DNA of 35,145 nucleotides. Origin: Herbidospora galbida (GTDB lineage: Bacteria; Actinomycetota; Actinomycetes; Streptosporangiales; Streptosporangiaceae). The notes under the pieces are model-generated. The model was not told the origin of the DNA and searched no databases. It saw nothing but the letters and a program-made list of their open reading frames with translations. Below, in pieces: positions 8,182-16,954 of the stretch; position 1 is the first letter of the stretch; the number at the start of each line of letters is the position of its first letter. The DNA lies in contig NZ_SZQA01000057.1 in NCBI RefSeq assembly GCF_005233835.1, positions 1-35,145 of the forward strand, in the 5' to 3' direction. The translations under genes were made by a program, and so were the position numbers.

Positions 8182-8492
8182 GCCTCCGCTCGCGCCGATC
8201 CCCCCGGCTGGCGCGGTGTCGTCTTACTCTCGATCCGGTTATCCATGTTGAAGTAATCACCTTAGCGGCCTCGCCAATTGTTCCAGGAAAGCCACGCCCA
8301 TGCTGCAGGCATCGCCGTAACCGGCCAAACCGAGTGTGCATGACACCGAGAGTGCCCGTACCGGCATGGATGACTACATAACGACGTTTGCGCAGGCCAC
8401 CGTGGCAAAATGTAACCGTCGAGCCATCAGGAGGTAACCAAACGGCTCTGAGACTCAGTCCGGCATCCCGCACTCGTAGTAGAAAGCAGAGC
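8182..8492. other. 310-bp intergenic region between the transfer operon and a divergent membrane gene
   Basis: No convincing protein gene lies here. It must hold the minus-strand operon promoter. A TAAGGT hexamer (minus strand, 8264-8259) is a possible -10, but it has no matching -35. Two short palindromes occur: ATGCTGCAGGCAT at 8300-8312 and GTGTGCATGACAC at 8334-8346. A strong Shine-Dalgarno-like AGGAGGT lies at 8429-8435 without a normal start codon in range. It sits in the loop of a weak hairpin GAGCC (8421-8425) / GGCTC (8444-8448). Confidence 0.55.
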
Positions 8493-9113
8493 ATGCACCG
8501 CGTGATCATCTTAGTGGTCGCCCTCACGGTCGGGGCCGGGTTCGGCGCGCTGACGTCGCTGGCCAACGCCCTGTCCGGCGACTTCGCCGACCTGGAGAGC
8601 CGGGAGTACACGACCAGCGGATGGTCGGTCCCCGAGATCGTCAGCGTGGTGCTCGACTCGGGCTGGGCCTGGGCGGGCCTGGCCATCGCGGTCGGCTGGC
8701 TCCTCACGCGCGGAACCAGTGGCGGGCGCGCCTCTCTGGTGCGGGGGGCGGTCGTGGGGCCGGTGGCGCTGGTCACCGCCGTCGCGGCCTACGCGCTCGT
8801 CGACACCGCGCGCAGCGGCGCGCCGCTGTCCGACTGGATCCATTCCGAGCCGTACGTGTGGTGGATCGCCGCCGTGGTCTTCGGCGTGCCGCTGGGGGTC
8901 GTGGGCGCCTGCGCCCACCTGCCGGGGGTGGTCGGCCTGCTGGCCGGGCTGACCCTGCCGGTGGGCGCGGCGGTGCAGATGGTGCTGCTGCCGCCGGGCC
9001 GCAACGAGGTGGTCAGGGACATCGGCCAGGCGGTCGTGTGGACGGCCGCCGCGCTGTTCGCGGTGTTCGTCGTCATACGGGTGGCACGTCGGGAGTCCGC
9101 CGACCCGGCGTGA
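8493..9113 (+). CDS. Hypothetical polytopic membrane protein
   Basis: 206 residues from ATG 8493. It has an N-terminal helix (VIILVVALTVGAGFGAL) and about four more hydrophobic segments (WAWAGLAIAVGWLL, VVGPVALVTAVAAYAL, WWIAAVVFGVPLGVVGA with VVGLLAGLTLPVGAAV, and VVWTAAALFAVFVVI). A hydrophilic loop rich in Asp/Ser follows the first helix. No family is recognised. The ribosome-binding site at 8493 is weak. A CTG at 8448 is in frame 12 nt after a strong AGGAGGT and would add 15 mostly basic residues, so the start is uncertain. It converges on the next gene across 10 bp. Confidence 0.75.
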   Translation: MHRVIILVVALTVGAGFGALTSLANALSGDFADLESREYTTSGWSVPEIVSVVLDSGWAWAGLAIAVGWLLTRGTSGGRASLVRGAVVGPVALVTAVAAYALVDTARSGAPLSDWIHSEPYVWWIAAVVFGVPLGVVGACAHLPGVVGLLAGLTLPVGAAVQMVLLPPGRNEVVRDIGQAVVWTAAALFAVFVVIRVARRESADPA

Positions 9114-9123
9114 CGACCGGAGG

Positions 9124-9534
9124 TCAGACCGCCGCCCGGTGATGCCGCCAGGCGACGTACAGCAGGACGAGCGCGAGCGCCCACTCCAGGCCGAGCCCGG
9201 TCCCCACTCCGATCGCGTCGCGCAGCGAGAAGTGGTCGAAGTGCCGGACGTGGAAGAGGAAGTGCGTGCCGGCGTAGATCACATAACCGGTCAGCGCCGA
9301 CAGGACCACCCTGCGCTCCATCACCCCCGCGGCGAAGAACAGCATGGCGGTCAGCGCGAGCCCGAGCCCGCCGACGTCGGAGAGCAGGTGCTCGTTGTAC
9401 GGCGGATCGAGGCTCACCGTCGGGAAGTCGTCGTAGAACGAGCGCGGGAAGACGTACTGCCAGACCGAGACGAGGGTCTGGAGCGCGGCCAGGGCGAGCA
9501 GCCCGGCGCGCAGCCATGTGGCGGTGGGATTCAT
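9124..9534 (-). CDS. Hypothetical four-helix membrane protein, probably ECF-sigma controlled
   Basis: 136 residues from ATG 9534, with four hydrophobic helices (ALLALAALQTLVSVWQYVF, GLGLALTAMLFFAAGVM, VVLSALTGYVIYAGTHFLF, LGLEWALALVLLYVAW) and a loop FPRSFYDDFPTVSLDPPYNE after the first. I recognise it only as an actinobacterial membrane-protein type of unknown function. A longer frame to 9594 exists, but it would run through the promoter motif at 9544-9571, so the ATG is preferred. There is no Shine-Dalgarno sequence. The predicted transcription start falls at or just before the ATG, so the mRNA is probably leaderless. It is divergent from the NmrA-like gene and appears to share its promoter type. 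Confidence 0.75.
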   Translation of the reverse strand: MNPTATWLRAGLLALAALQTLVSVWQYVFPRSFYDDFPTVSLDPPYNEHLLSDVGGLGLALTAMLFFAAGVMERRVVLSALTGYVIYAGTHFLFHVRHFDHFSLRDAIGVGTGLGLEWALALVLLYVAWRHHRAAV

Positions 9535-9543
9535 GCACAGGGC

Positions 9544-9571
9544 GACATTCCGGCCGGGGTCGTTCGTGACA
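9544..9571 (-). promoter_or_regulatory. Putative ECF41-type promoter for the membrane gene at 9534
   Basis: On the minus strand, TGTCACG (9571-9565) is followed after 17 nt by TGTC (9547-9544). It resembles the published ECF41 consensus (TGTCAC- at -35, CGTC at -10). The -10 element ends 9 nt before the ATG, which predicts a leaderless transcript. Confidence 0.55.
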
Positions 9572-9604
9572 CGGCACGATGTGAGCCTCGTCACGGGGGC
9601 GCGA

Positions 9605-9632
9605 TGTCACGAAGCCGCGCCCTCCCCCCGTC
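9605..9632 (+). promoter_or_regulatory. Putative ECF41-type promoter for the NmrA-like reductase gene
   Basis: TGTCACG (9605-9611) is followed after 17 nt by CGTC (9629-9632), the same -35 heptamer and spacer as the divergent minus-strand copy at 9544-9571. The predicted start near 9640 leaves about 25 nt of leader containing the GAGAGGAG ribosome-binding site. Confidence 0.6.
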
Positions 9633-9664
9633 ACCCCTCTCGAAGCGCGTGGAGAGGAGCGGTC

Positions 9665-10399
9665 ATGAGGATCGCGGTGGCCGGAGGAACCGGCGTGGTC
9701 GGGCGGTACGTCGTCGAGGCCCTGCGGGCCCGGGGGTACGAACCGGCGGTGCTCTCGCGGGCGACCGGCGTCGACCTGGCGAGCGGTTCGGGGCTCGACG
9801 CCGCGCTGGTCGGGGCCGAGACGGTCGTCGACGTCGGCAACGTGACCACGACGAGCAGGTCGGCGGCGGTGGCCTTCTTCGACCGGGCGGGGCGCAACCT
9901 CGCCGCGGCGGCGGAGCGCGCCGGGGTGCGGCACCTCGTGACGCTGTCGATCGTGGGGGTCGACCGGGTGAGGCTCGGCTACTACGCGGGCAAGCGGCGG
10001 CAGGAGGCGATCGTCAAAGAGGGGGCGGTGCCGTGGACCATCCTGCGGGCGACCCAGTTCCACGAGTTCGCGGGCCAGGTCCTGGGCGGCGTCCCCGGCC
10101 CGGTCGCGCTGGTCCCGAGCGGACGGGTGCAGCCGGTCGCCGCCCGCGAGGTGGGCGAGGCGCTCGCCGGCCTCGCCCTCGGGGCGCCGCAGGGCATGGC
10201 GCCCGAGCTGGCTGGCCCGCGGGTCGAGTCGCTGCCCGACATGGCCCGCCGCCTCATCGCGGCGGGCGGGGCGCGCAGGCGGCCGGTCGTCCCGGTCTAC
10301 TTCCCCGGCGGGATGAGCGCCGGGGGCCTGCTGCCGACGGGTCGGGGACCTCGTGGCGTTCAGACCTTCGAGGAATGGCTGGCCACTCCGAAGGCGTAA
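9665..10399 (+). CDS. NmrA-type atypical SDR, NAD(P)-binding oxidoreductase/epimerase-like protein
   Basis: 244 residues from ATG 9665, chosen because GAGAGGAG lies 5 nt upstream and the protein then begins directly with a Rossmann strand. RIAVAGGTGVVGR (2-14) is the dinucleotide-binding loop. VVDVGNVTT and HLVTLSIVGVDR are typical of NmrA/atypical SDRs, with YYAGKRRQEAIV matching the YxxxK region and WTILRATQFHEF the usual downstream motif. The substrate is unknown. Genes of this class (epimerases/oxidoreductases) are common targets of ECF41 sigma factors, which agrees with the motif at 9605-9632. No ECF41 sigma gene is in this window. It converges on ychF with 14 bp between stops. Confidence 0.85.
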   Translation: MRIAVAGGTGVVGRYVVEALRARGYEPAVLSRATGVDLASGSGLDAALVGAETVVDVGNVTTTSRSAAVAFFDRAGRNLAAAAERAGVRHLVTLSIVGVDRVRLGYYAGKRRQEAIVKEGAVPWTILRATQFHEFAGQVLGGVPGPVALVPSGRVQPVAAREVGEALAGLALGAPQGMAPELAGPRVESLPDMARRLIAAGGARRRPVVPVYFPGGMSAGGLLPTGRGPRGVQTFEEWLATPKA

Positions 10400-10413
10400 C
10401 GGAAGAAGGGTTT

Positions 10414-11490
<1,077 letters not shown>

Positions 11491-11498
11491 GAAATTCG

Positions 11499-11504
11499 AG
11501 TCTA
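11499..11504 (-). promoter_or_regulatory. -10 element TAGACT of ychF, leaderless type
   Basis: TAGACT ends 8 nt before the GTG start. A TTGACG at 11530-11525 is a possible -35, but the 20-nt spacer is long. Confidence 0.5.
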
Positions 11505-11621
11505 TTGGAATCCGGTACGCCGCTCGTCAAACCCCGTCGTGGGCAAACTCTGGGTCGTGGCGGGGTATGCGGAGGGCGAGCCTCCCTCTTCTGCCGGGAA
11601 AAGCCTGGGATCATCCAGGAC

Positions 11622-12926
11622 GTGGATGTCCTGGCTCTCGCTCTCCAACTGCTGGTGGGCCTGGCGGCCGGGCTCGCCATCGGGTTCGTCGTCGGGCGCG
11701 CCCGATCGGCGGGCGCGAACGCCGAGGCCGCCGTCAAGCTCGCCGACGCCGAAGCGCGCGCCCGGGCGGCCGAAGAGAAGGTGGTGTACGTCGAGGAGCA
11801 GCTCGCCGAGCGCTTCCAGGCCCTGTCGGCCCGCGCGCTCGACGTCAACAATCTGCGCTTCCTCGAACTGGCCGAGAACCGCCTGAACACGACCAGGGCC
11901 GAGGCGGCCGGAGACCTCGACCTGCGCCGGGAGGCCGTGGAGAACCTGGTCGGGCCGTTACGCGAGACGCTGGCGAAGGTCGAGGAGCAGCTCCGCGAGA
12001 GCGAGTCGGGGGCGCGGGTCGCCCGCGCCGAGCTCGCCCAGCAGATGGAGTTCGTCCGGCACAGCTCCGAGCAGCTCAAGTCGCAGACCTCCGCGCTGGT
12101 CCGGGCGCTGCGGCGGCCCGAGGCCCGGGGGCGGTGGGGTGAGCTGCAGCTGCGCCGGGTGGCCGAGATCGCCGGCATGGCCCGGTTCTGCGACTTCGAC
12201 GAGCAGGTCACCGCGATGACCCCCGACGGGCCGGTCCGGCCCGACATGGTCGTCCGGCTGAGCGGTGGCAAGAACATCATCGTCGACTCGAAGGTGTCGC
12301 TGGCGGCCTATCTGGAGGCGTCCGAGGCGGGCGACCCCGACCTGGCCGGCGCCCGGCTCGACGCGCACGCCCGCCACCTGCGCGACCATGTCGACCGGCT
12401 GGCGGCCAAGACCTACTGGCAGGCGTTCAGCCCCGCGCCCGAGTTCATGGTGCTGTTCATCCCGGGCGAGGCGTTCCTGGCCCCGGCGCTGGAGCGCGAC
12501 CCGGCGCTGCTCGAGTACGCGATGAACCGGCGGGTCCACATCGCGACCCCGACCACGCTGATCACGATGTTGCGCACCGCCAGCTACGCCTGGCAGCAGG
12601 CGGCGCTGAGCGAGAACGCCAAGGCCGTGTTCGACCTCGGCAAGGAGTTGTACGACCGGCTCGGCAGTCTCGGGCGGCAGGTCGACGGTCTGGGAAGATC
12701 ATTGGCACGGGCCGTGGCGGCGTACAACCGGACGGTCGGCTCCCTCGAGAGCCGCGTGCTGGTGAGCGCCCGCAAGATGACCGACCTCGGCCTGGTCGAC
12801 ACCCCGCTGCCGGCCCCGCAGCCGGTAGAGGAGTCGCCACGGTCGCTGTCGATGCCCGAACTCGTCGGGGACGACACCGGATATGACGGTAGCTTGAGCC
12901 ACCAGGGAGGGGGGCCGGAGAGATGA
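11622..12926 (+). CDS. rmuC: DNA recombination protein RmuC
   Basis: 434 residues from GTG 11622. It has an N-terminal membrane anchor (about 3-25, LALALQLLVGLAAGLAIGFVVG), a long charged coiled-coil (30-150), and the RmuC domain (about 150-400). The domain contains RGRWGELQLRRVAEIAGM, DMVVRLSGGKNIIVDSKVSL, FMVLFIPGEAFLAPAL and IATPTTLITMLRTASYAWQQ, which are family hallmarks related to restriction-endonuclease-like folds. RmuC limits inversions at short inverted repeats. The start is uncertain: the frame is open upstream to 11505, but the hydrophobic anchor directly follows this GTG. AGGA is only 1 nt away, and GATCAT 7 nt upstream is a weak leaderless-type -10. Its stop overlaps the next gene as ATGA. 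Confidence 0.93.
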   Translation: MDVLALALQLLVGLAAGLAIGFVVGRARSAGANAEAAVKLADAEARARAAEEKVVYVEEQLAERFQALSARALDVNNLRFLELAENRLNTTRAEAAGDLDLRREAVENLVGPLRETLAKVEEQLRESESGARVARAELAQQMEFVRHSSEQLKSQTSALVRALRRPEARGRWGELQLRRVAEIAGMARFCDFDEQVTAMTPDGPVRPDMVVRLSGGKNIIVDSKVSLAAYLEASEAGDPDLAGARLDAHARHLRDHVDRLAAKTYWQAFSPAPEFMVLFIPGEAFLAPALERDPALLEYAMNRRVHIATPTTLITMLRTASYAWQQAALSENAKAVFDLGKELYDRLGSLGRQVDGLGRSLARAVAAYNRTVGSLESRVLVSARKMTDLGLVDTPLPAPQPVEESPRSLSMPELVGDDTGYDGSLSHQGGGPER

Positions 12927-13390
12927 GGGTGACCGCGCGCGGCGCCATCACGTTGCTGTTCTTCGTCTGTCTGCTCGGACAGATCACCCTCCCGGGGCCG
13001 TTCTTCCTCGTCGGGGTGCTCGCGGCGGTCTGGCTGGTGAACCCCCGCGACCTGCTGACCCTGGTGGTCTCCCCGCCCTTGGTCTTCTTCGTGTCGGCCC
13101 TCGTCGTCGAGGTCCTCAGCGCCCTGGGCGCCGACTCGGCCCTCCAGTCGCTGGGCCTGGGCATGTTCACGACCCTGTCGGCGGCGGCGCCGTGGCTGTT
13201 CGCGGGGTCGGCGCTGGCCCTGGGCCTAGCCTGGTACCGGGGGTTGCCGCAGAGCGTGCGCGCGACCCGCGAGGACATGAAGAACCGGGTGCCGGCCCCC
13301 CGGAAGAGCAAGGAGTTCGACGCCGAGCCCGAGGGCTACTTCGAGCCCAAGGTCTACGGAACGGCGAAGGAAGAGCGCCCCCAGGCCTGA
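12923..13390 (+). CDS. DUF6542-like four-helix membrane protein
   Basis: 155 residues. About four helices span residues 7-105 (AITLLFFVCLLGQITL, FFLVGVLAAVWLV, LVFFVSALVVEVLSAL, WLFAGSALALGLAWY), followed by a hydrophilic tail with KNRVPAPRKSKEF. The ATG overlaps the rmuC stop (ATGA, 12923-12926) and GGAGG lies just upstream, so the two are co-translated. Position next to ychF and ispH matches Rv1111c in Mycobacterium tuberculosis. The DUF6542 name is from memory and the function is unknown. Confidence 0.8.
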   Translation: MRVTARGAITLLFFVCLLGQITLPGPFFLVGVLAAVWLVNPRDLLTLVVSPPLVFFVSALVVEVLSALGADSALQSLGLGMFTTLSAAAPWLFAGSALALGLAWYRGLPQSVRATREDMKNRVPAPRKSKEFDAEPEGYFEPKVYGTAKEERPQA

Positions 13391-13414
13391 CGGCCCGGGG
13401 GTCGGGGCGTCAGG
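13386..13414. terminator. Bidirectional hairpin terminator spanning two stop codons
   Basis: The arms CCTGACG (13386-13392) and CGTCAGG (13408-13414) pair perfectly. One mismatch follows, then CCCG pairs with CGGG internally. It lies between the convergent DUF6542-like and ispH genes, and both stop codons (13388-13390 and 13412-13410) lie inside the stem. There is no U-tract, as is common in high-GC actinobacteria. Confidence 0.7.
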
Positions 13415-14384
13415 CCCGCAGGTCCTTGCGGAGCTCGTGGGGCAGGGCGAAGCGCATCTTCTCGGTCACCGACTCGACCTCTTCGACGTCGCCGAAGCCG
13501 TGGGCGGCGAGCTTGGCCAGCACGCCCTCGACCAGGATCTCCGGCACCGACGCGCCGCTCGTCACGCCGACCGTGGTGACGCCGTCGAGCCACGCCGGGT
13601 CGACGAACGTGGCGTCGTCGACGAGGTAGGAGGCGTCGGCGCCGTAGTCGAGGGCCACCTCGACCAGGCGCTTGGAGTTGGACGAGTTCGACGACCCCAC
13701 CACGATCACGAGCTGGGCCTCGGCGGCGATCTCCTTGACCGCCGTCTGGCGGTTGGAGGTCGCGTAGCAGATGTCGTCGCTGGGCGGGTCGATCAGGTCG
13801 GGGAAGCGATTCTTGAGGCGGGTGACCGTCTCGGTGGTCTCGTCGACCGAGAGGGTCGTCTGCGACAGCCACACGACCTTCGACGGGTCGCGCACCTCGA
13901 CGGTCTCGACGCCTTCGAGGCCGTCGACCAGGCGGACGTGGTCGGGCGCCTCGCCGGCCGTGCCCTCGACCTCCTCGTGCCCCTCGTGGCCGATCAGGAG
14001 GATGTCGTAGTCTTGCGCGGCGAAGCGCTTGGCCTCGTTGTGGACCTTGGTGACCAGCGGGCAGGTGGCGTCGATGGTCTTCAGGCTGCGCTGGGCGGCC
14101 TCCTGGTGAACGGCCGGGGAGACTCCATGGGCCGAGAACACGACGATGGCCCCTTCGGGGACCTCCTCGGTCTCGTCGACGAAGATCGCGCCGCGCTCTT
14201 CGAGGGTCTTGACGACGAAGGTGTTGTGGACGATCTGCTTACGGACGTAGATCGGCGCGCCGTACTGCGCCAATGCCCGCTCCACGGCTTCCACCGCCCG
14301 GTCGACGCCGGCGCAGTAACCGCGCGGCTTCGCCACCAGGACACGACGGCGATCTGTAATGGTCGCGGGGGTCTGTGACGTCAT
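13410..14384 (-). CDS. ispH: 4-hydroxy-3-methylbut-2-enyl diphosphate reductase
   Basis: 324 residues. It catalyses the last step of the MEP isoprenoid pathway, reducing HMBPP to IPP and DMAPP with a [4Fe-4S] cluster. The three cluster cysteines are visible: C24 (RGYCAGV), C108 (DATCPLV) and C206 (ICYATSNRQ). Substrate-binding histidines sit in VHNTFV (H53), SAHGV (H86) and [10 protein letters not shown] (H136), with the adjacent acidic residue that serves catalysis. The ATG at 14384 has no Shine-Dalgarno sequence, and TAGCAT ends 6 nt upstream, so a leaderless transcript is likely. It is divergent from the Rv1109c-like gene and convergent with the DUF6542-like gene through a shared hairpin. 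Confidence 0.97.
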   Translation of the reverse strand: MTSQTPATITDRRRVLVAKPRGYCAGVDRAVEAVERALAQYGAPIYVRKQIVHNTFVVKTLEERGAIFVDETEEVPEGAIVVFSAHGVSPAVHQEAAQRSLKTIDATCPLVTKVHNEAKRFAAQDYDILLIGHEGHEEVEGTAGEAPDHVRLVDGLEGVETVEVRDPSKVVWLSQTTLSVDETTETVTRLKNRFPDLIDPPSDDICYATSNRQTAVKEIAAEAQLVIVVGSSNSSNSKRLVEVALDYGADASYLVDDATFVDPAWLDGVTTVGVTSGASVPEILVEGVLAKLAAHGFGDVEEVESVTEKMRFALPHELRKDLRA

Positions 14385-14390
14385 GGTCTC

Positions 14391-14396
14391 ATGCTA
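14391..14396 (-). promoter_or_regulatory. -10 element TAGCAT of ispH, leaderless type
   Basis: TAGCAT on the minus strand ends 6 nt before the ATG. The predicted transcription start coincides with the start codon. No clear -35 is visible. Confidence 0.6.
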
Positions 14397-14482
14397 CGTG
14401 GATGGTCTGCAGTGGCTTGACCTCCGCCCGCGCCAGTCTTGCCAGACTGCGACATCAACGGAATATCTCCTGGGAGCTGCCC

Positions 14483-15478
14483 ATGTCCCTCTTGCGTACG
14501 ATCACGAAGCCCATTCGCGAGGTCTATAACAACCGTGACGAGATAACACAGAAGGTGAAAGACCTGCCCATGGTGGCGCTCCAGGGCGCGCTCAGCGGGG
14601 TGGGTCAGGCCCTCCTTCTCGGCGACCGGGTCCGCTCCACCCTGAAGCGGGTCACCGGAAACGCCCCGGCCGAGGAGACCCCCACCGACCCCTCCCGCCC
14701 CGGCGTCAAGGCCGTCTCCGACATCGTGGTCGAGGAGGAGGAGAAGAAGCCGCGCCGCGAGCCGGTCATCTTCGCGCCCCGCCCGGCCGCGTCCGGCAAG
14801 CCCGAACCGGTGATCTTCCAGCCGGGGGGTAGCGCCCCGAAGGGCGACCGCCTGGTCGCCTCAGGTGCGAAGGCGGAGGAGACCCCTGTGAGCGAAGCCG
14901 TGCCGGCGTCCACCGAGACCACCCCCGACGACAAGCCGCTGCCCCACGCCGCGACCGACCCCGCCCCCGCGGCCGCCCCGGAACCGGCGAAGGCCGAGAA
15001 CACAGAGGAGAAGGTCGCCGAGACCGCCGACCACGAGGCGACCACGCCCGCCGCCACCCCCGAGGCCGGCGAGAAGGCCAAGGCGGAGCAGGAGGAGGAG
15101 CCCACCCCCGTCGCCGCCGAGCCGCAGGGGCAGAAGACCACCGAGCCCTCCTCCGACCCCGCGCTGGCCGCCGAGCCCGCCGTCCCGTCGAAGATCCCCC
15201 CGGCGCCCAAGCCGGCGAAGAAGACCCCCGGCGAGCCGGTCACCGACACGGCCGTCCCCGAGGTCACCCCCGGTCACACCGAGGAGCCCCCGGCGAGGGA
15301 CCTGCCCGCCGAGCCCATCCCCGGCTACGCCGACCTGACCTTCGCCTCCCTCCGGGCGCGGATGCGCGGCCGGTCGAAGGAGGAGATCCAGAGCTGGATC
15401 GACTACGAGAAGGCGAGCACGGCGCGCCCGGAAGTGCTCCGGATGTTCGAGAACCGGCTGGCCAAGCTGGAAAGCTGA
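14483..15478 (+). CDS. Rv1109c-like Ala/Pro/Glu-rich protein with a C-terminal LRxR-type domain
   Basis: 331 residues from ATG 14483, with GGGAG 6 nt upstream. The N-terminus (1-55) is ordered and partly amphipathic ([37 protein letters not shown]). Residues 60-275 are disordered, acidic and Ala/Pro-rich, with two EPVIF motifs ([16 protein letters not shown]). The last 45 residues ([20 protein letters not shown], then [18 protein letters not shown]) match a short actinobacterial domain found in Rv1109c and other proteins. Rv1109c occupies the same position between xseA and ispH and is annotated by some pipelines as lipid-droplet-associated; that function is from memory. It runs into xseA with a 4-nt gap, so it is probably co-transcribed with the exonuclease VII genes. 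Confidence 0.85.
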   Translation: MSLLRTITKPIREVYNNRDEITQKVKDLPMVALQGALSGVGQALLLGDRVRSTLKRVTGNAPAEETPTDPSRPGVKAVSDIVVEEEEKKPRREPVIFAPRPAASGKPEPVIFQPGGSAPKGDRLVASGAKAEETPVSEAVPASTETTPDDKPLPHAATDPAPAAAPEPAKAENTEEKVAETADHEATTPAATPEAGEKAKAEQEEEPTPVAAEPQGQKTTEPSSDPALAAEPAVPSKIPPAPKPAKKTPGEPVTDTAVPEVTPGHTEEPPARDLPAEPIPGYADLTFASLRARMRGRSKEEIQSWIDYEKASTARPEVLRMFENRLAKLES

Positions 15479-15482
15479 GCAG

Positions 15483-16688
15483 GTGAGCGCGAAGACCTCC
15501 CCCGAGGCGCCCCTGCCGGTCAGGTCGGTGCTGCAGATGGTCGCCCAGTGGATCGGGAAGCTCGGCACGGTCTGGGTCGAAGGCCAGATCACCGAGCTGA
15601 CCGCCCGGGGCGGCACGGTGTTCATGACCCTGCGCGACCCGGTCGCGAACGTGTCGGCCCGGGTGACGTGCGCCCGGAACGTCTACGAGTCGAGTCTCCC
15701 GCGCCCGGTCGACGGCGCGCGGGTGGTGGTGCACGTCAAGGCCGACTTCTGGGTCAACCGGGGGTCGTTCGCGTTCACCGCCATGGAGATCCGGCCCGTC
15801 GGGGTCGGCGAGCTGCTGGCCCGGCTGGAGCGGCTGCGGCAGGTGCTGGCGGCCGAGGGCGTGTTCAACAACGACCGCAAGCGCCGGCTGCCGTTCCTGC
15901 CCGGGACCGTCGGGCTGATCTGCGGGCGCGACTCGGCGGCCGAGCGCGACGTGCTGGAGAACGCCCGGCGCAGGTGGCCGGCGGTCCGGTTCAAGGTCGA
16001 GCAGGTGGCGGTGCAGGGCGGGCTGGCGGTCGCCGAGGTGACCGACGCGCTGCACCGGCTCGACGCCGACCGCGAGGTCGACGTGATCATCGTGGCCCGG
16101 GGCGGCGGGTCGCTGGAAGACCTGCTGCCGTTCTCCGACGAGTCGCTGGTCAGGGCCGTCGCGGCCTGCCGGACCCCGGTGGTGAGCGCGATCGGCCACG
16201 AGCAGGACTCGCCGCTGCTGGACCTGGTGGCCGACCTGCGGGCGTCCACCCCCACCGACGCCGCCAAGAAGGTGGTGCCCGACGTGGGCGAGCAACTCGC
16301 GCTGGTCCACCAGCTGCGCGACCGGGGCAGGCGGGTCATGGGGGGCTGGCTGGAACGGGAGCTCGCGTGGGTGAACTCGGTACGGTCGCGGCCGTCGCTG
16401 GCCGATCCCGTACGCGAGGTCGAACGCCGCGCCGAACAGGTCGACCAGCTGAGAGAGCGGGCCCGGCGGGTGCTCGACCACTCCCTCCACCGCAGTTCCG
16501 ACGGGCTGGAGCACCTCAGAGCCCGGCTGGTGGCCCTCTCGCCCGCCGCGACCCTCGAACGGGGCTACGCGATCGTGCAGAGGCCCTCGGGCGAGGTGGT
16601 CAGGAAGGCCGCCGAGCTCGCCGAGGGCGAGGCGCTCACCGTCAGGTTCCCCGACGATCGGGTCGGGGTCGAGGTCACCGGCCTTTAG
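15483..16688 (+). CDS. xseA: Exodeoxyribonuclease VII large subunit
   Basis: 401 residues, normal length. An N-terminal OB fold lies at about 8-105 ([38 protein letters not shown]). The catalytic domain follows, with [74 protein letters not shown], and a coiled-coil region before the C-terminal LERGYAIVQ strand. It degrades single-stranded DNA bidirectionally in complex with XseB. The start is GTG 15483, 4 nt after the upstream stop; GGAAAG about 8 nt upstream is a weak ribosome-binding site. In E. coli this GHEQDS motif reads GHEtDf, a normal variation. Confidence 0.97.
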   Translation: MSAKTSPEAPLPVRSVLQMVAQWIGKLGTVWVEGQITELTARGGTVFMTLRDPVANVSARVTCARNVYESSLPRPVDGARVVVHVKADFWVNRGSFAFTAMEIRPVGVGELLARLERLRQVLAAEGVFNNDRKRRLPFLPGTVGLICGRDSAAERDVLENARRRWPAVRFKVEQVAVQGGLAVAEVTDALHRLDADREVDVIIVARGGGSLEDLLPFSDESLVRAVAACRTPVVSAIGHEQDSPLLDLVADLRASTPTDAAKKVVPDVGEQLALVHQLRDRGRRVMGGWLERELAWVNSVRSRPSLADPVREVERRAEQVDQLRERARRVLDHSLHRSSDGLEHLRARLVALSPAATLERGYAIVQRPSGEVVRKAAELAEGEALTVRFPDDRVGVEVTGL

Positions 16689-16698
16689 GGTGGGCAGC

Positions 16699-16929
16699 GT
16701 GGCTGACGAGAAGACGCCGTCCTACGAGAAGGCGCGCGAGGAGCTGACCGAGGTGGTGCGCCGCCTGGAAGCGGGCGGCCTGACCCTGGAGCAGTCGATC
16801 GAACTGTGGGAGCGCGGCGAGAAACTGGCCGCGATCTGCGAGAACTGGCTTCAGGGCGCCCGGGTCAAGCTGGCCGCCGCGATGGCCGAACGCCGCCCAG
16901 AGCCGGCCTCCGACGAGGCCCCGTTCTGA
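16699..16929 (+). CDS. xseB: Exodeoxyribonuclease VII small subunit
   Basis: 76 residues from GTG 16699, chosen because AGGG lies 8 nt upstream and the product then begins VADEKTPSYEKAREEL as in homologues. An in-frame GTG at 16690 would add three residues. The protein is one helical hairpin with the family pattern YEKAREELTEVVRRLEAGGL, TLEQSIELWERGEKLA and C-terminal ARVKLAAAM. Several copies wrap one XseA subunit. It lies 10 nt after xseA in the same operon and converges on the DUF4245 gene. Confidence 0.95.
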   Translation: MADEKTPSYEKAREELTEVVRRLEAGGLTLEQSIELWERGEKLAAICENWLQGARVKLAAAMAERRPEPASDEAPF

Positions 16930-16954
16930 GCGGCCCGTTCTAGGCGTCCCGCTC
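16928..16954. terminator. Weak hairpin between xseB and the DUF4245 gene
   Basis: A 6-bp stem GAGCGG (16928-16933) / CCGCTC (16949-16954) with a 15-nt loop sits at the convergent junction. It covers the xseB stop and encloses the opposing stop (16942-16940). It may act as a bidirectional terminator but is marginal. Confidence 0.35.

Noticed and set aside
8300-8346. Two short palindromes as operator sites of the transfer operon
   Set aside because: The arms are only 4-6 bp and imperfect, and they are not at a recognisable promoter, so chance is likely.
9115-9125. GACC-GGA-GGTC mini-hairpin between convergent genes as a terminator
   Set aside because: A 4-bp stem with a 3-nt loop is too short to support the call.
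14375-14482. Upstream ATG at 14375 for the Rv1109c-like gene
   Set aside because: It overlaps the ispH start region and lacks a ribosome-binding site. ATG 14483 has GGGAG at 6 nt and gives the expected N-terminus.
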